From positions 310,001 to 374,000 of the forward strand of contig NZ_CP102269.1 in NCBI RefSeq assembly GCF_025148635.1: DNA of 64,000 nucleotides, written 5' to 3'. Under the pieces are notes generated by a model. The model ran no database searches, had not been told where the DNA came from, and was given only the letters and a program-made list of their open reading frames with translations. The DNA comes from Butyricimonas virosa (GTDB taxonomy: Bacteria > Bacteroidota > Bacteroidia > Bacteroidales > Marinifilaceae). Shown one piece after another: positions 62,897 through 64,000 of the stretch (positions are counted from its first letter, which is position 1; each line of letters starts with the position of its first letter). The translations under genes were made by a program, and so were the position numbers.

Positions 62897-64000
62897 TACC
62901 CGCAAAATCAGCGATCAAGCCACAAGGTATCGCATAACGTGTATTTTTAATTCCCACGGCACCAAAATACACGGCTATAATGTAAAAAGTCGTATCCGTG
63001 GCCCCTTGGAAAGTAGAAGCCAACCGTCCGGCAAAGGAATCCGCCCCAAACGTGTTCATAGTATCAATCATAAGGCCCCGAGCCCCACTTCCACTAAGCG
63101 GTTTCATCAATGCTGTCGGTAATGCCGGTATAAAATCAGCATCTAATCCACAAGCCAAACATAAACGTTCCAATCCACTCATCAACATATCCATCGCCCC
63201 TGCAGCACGAAATACCCCGACAGCAACAAGAATAGCCACTAAATAAGGAATGATTTTTACTGCAATGGAAAAACCCTCTTTTGCGCCATCAATAAACGCA
63301 TCGTACACATTTATTTTACGCCAAGCCCCCATCGCAATGAAAGCAGTAATAATCGAAAAAAGAATAACGTTACTAGCTACCGTGGAAATCGTTGTAATCG
63401 TTTCCTTGTCCAACCCGGAAAAATACCAGATTAAACCACCCACGGCCAAGGTTCCCCCTATCAAATAAGCCATAACAACCCGGTTAAACAGGTTCAATCG
63501 CTGGTACACTGCCACCGCAATTAGACCCGCTAACGTGGACACGTAAGTAGCCAACAATATCGGAATAAATATATCTGCCGGATTCGCCGCTCCCATCTGT
63601 GCCCGGTACACCATGACCGAAACCGGGATAATCGTCAGGCCGGAAGTATTCAACACCAAAAACATGATCTGTGCGTTGGAAGCCCGCTCTTTATGAGGGT
63701 TTACCTCCTGCATTTGTTGCATCGCTTTCAGTCCCACGGGAGTGGCAGCATTATCCAACCCGAGCATATTCGCCGCAATATTCATCATGATCGAACCGTA
63801 TGCCGGACTATCTGGTGGCAATTCCGGGAACAACTTCCGAAAAAAAGGACTGATCAACCATGACATTACTTTCACGGCCCCTCCCCGTTCTCCAATTTTC
63901 ATGATTCCCATCCATAAGGTCAATACTCCCGTTAAACCTAGCGAGATTTCAAACCCCGTTTTTGACATATCAAAGGTGGCCTTCACGATGGCAGAAAAAA
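62856..64000 (-). CDS. Nucleoside-recognition (SpmA/SpmB-like) membrane protein, partial
   Basis: The frame is open at the right edge, so the true start is outside the window; about 381 residues are visible. The sequence before the first possible start (AIVKATFDMSKTGFEI) is typical family sequence, so the missing part is short. Two Gate-type halves are seen: the first (GVLTLWMGIMKIGERGGAVK, MNIAANMLGLDNAATPVG) resembles SpmA and the second (FIDGAKEGFSIAVKIIPYLV, GSGARGLMIDTMN, GATDTTFYIIAVYFGAVGIK) resembles SpmB. Fused SpmA-SpmB proteins are usual in Bacteroidota, which do not sporulate; they are inner-membrane transport-like proteins of unknown substrate. Confidence 0.9.
   Translation of the reverse strand, partial: FSAIVKATFDMSKTGFEISLGLTGVLTLWMGIMKIGERGGAVKVMSWLISPFFRKLFPELPPDSPAYGSIMMNIAANMLGLDNAATPVGLKAMQQMQEVNPHKERASNAQIMFLVLNTSGLTIIPVSVMVYRAQMGAANPADIFIPILLATYVSTLAGLIAVAVYQRLNLFNRVVMAYLIGGTLAVGGLIWYFSGLDKETITTISTVASNVILFSIITAFIAMGAWRKINVYDAFIDGAKEGFSIAVKIIPYLVAILVAVGVFRAAGAMDMLMSGLERLCLACGLDADFIPALPTALMKPLSGSGARGLMIDTMNTFGADSFAGRLASTFQGATDTTFYIIAVYFGAVGIKNTRYAIPCGLIADFAGIIAALVMAYIFFA

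Noticed and set aside
1..64000. CRISPR array, prophage or conjugative element
   Set aside because: I found no regularly spaced direct repeats, no cas genes, no phage structural genes, and no tra/mob genes. The only mobile element seen is the IS21-family insertion.

Overview
The window comes from a Bacteroidota genome, most likely a gut Bacteroidales. I infer a Butyricimonas/Odoribacter-like lineage from gene style, but this is not proven. The evidence is four SusC/SusD outer-membrane uptake loci, two with paired ECF sigma factor and FecR anti-sigma genes. Many promoters match the Bacteroidota form (TTTG, about 19 nt, TAnnTTTG), and Shine-Dalgarno sites are generally absent.

Layout. 1-4093: SusC/SusD locus 1 (SusD cut by the left edge), followed by a 1-kb gene-free upstream region (4094-5074) that holds a rod-shaped small-RNA candidate and nested palindromes. 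5075-16700: core housekeeping block with a HAD phosphatase, tRNA-Trp, mnmA, an AspT/YidE-type transporter, a GNAT-like protein, a Gate-domain membrane protein, gpsA, lysS, and recJ-recR. 16813-24962: locus 2, reading sigma - FecR - SusC (with STN domain) - SusD - TlpA-like lipoprotein. 25230-32303: locus 3, SusC (no STN) - SusD - DUF4843 - PKD-like lipoprotein, with no sigma/FecR but a strongly structured leader RNA and a near-consensus promoter about 500 nt upstream. 33326-41390: a plastic accessory stretch holding a GIY-YIG/DUF4357 fragment, a zinc alcohol dehydrogenase, and a large Upf1-like SF1 helicase split by an IS21-family insertion with an 8-bp target duplication. 41558-41850: a decayed beta-propeller-like fragment. 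41917-50994: locus 4, sigma - FecR - SusC (STN) - SusD - DUF4843 - PKD-like. 51781-64000: cytidine deaminase, GH73/LysM hydrolase, DUF4199 protein, glycosyltransferase, MFS transporter, nitronate monooxygenase/FabK-like enzyme, two tandem M16 peptidases, a BlaR1/BlaI sensor pair, a DUF4251 protein, and a nucleoside-recognition membrane protein running off the right edge.

How the genes work together. Loci 2 and 4 have the FecI/FecR-type circuit: the STN domain of the TonB-dependent receptor signals through FecR to the ECF sigma factor. Loci 1 and 3 have receptors without STN and no linked sigma/FecR; instead each has a long structured upstream RNA region. This split, and the bistable or pseudoknotted leader of locus 3, are the most interesting undescribed signals here. 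The substrates of all four loci are unknown: no glycosidase, lyase or sulfatase is linked to them in this window.
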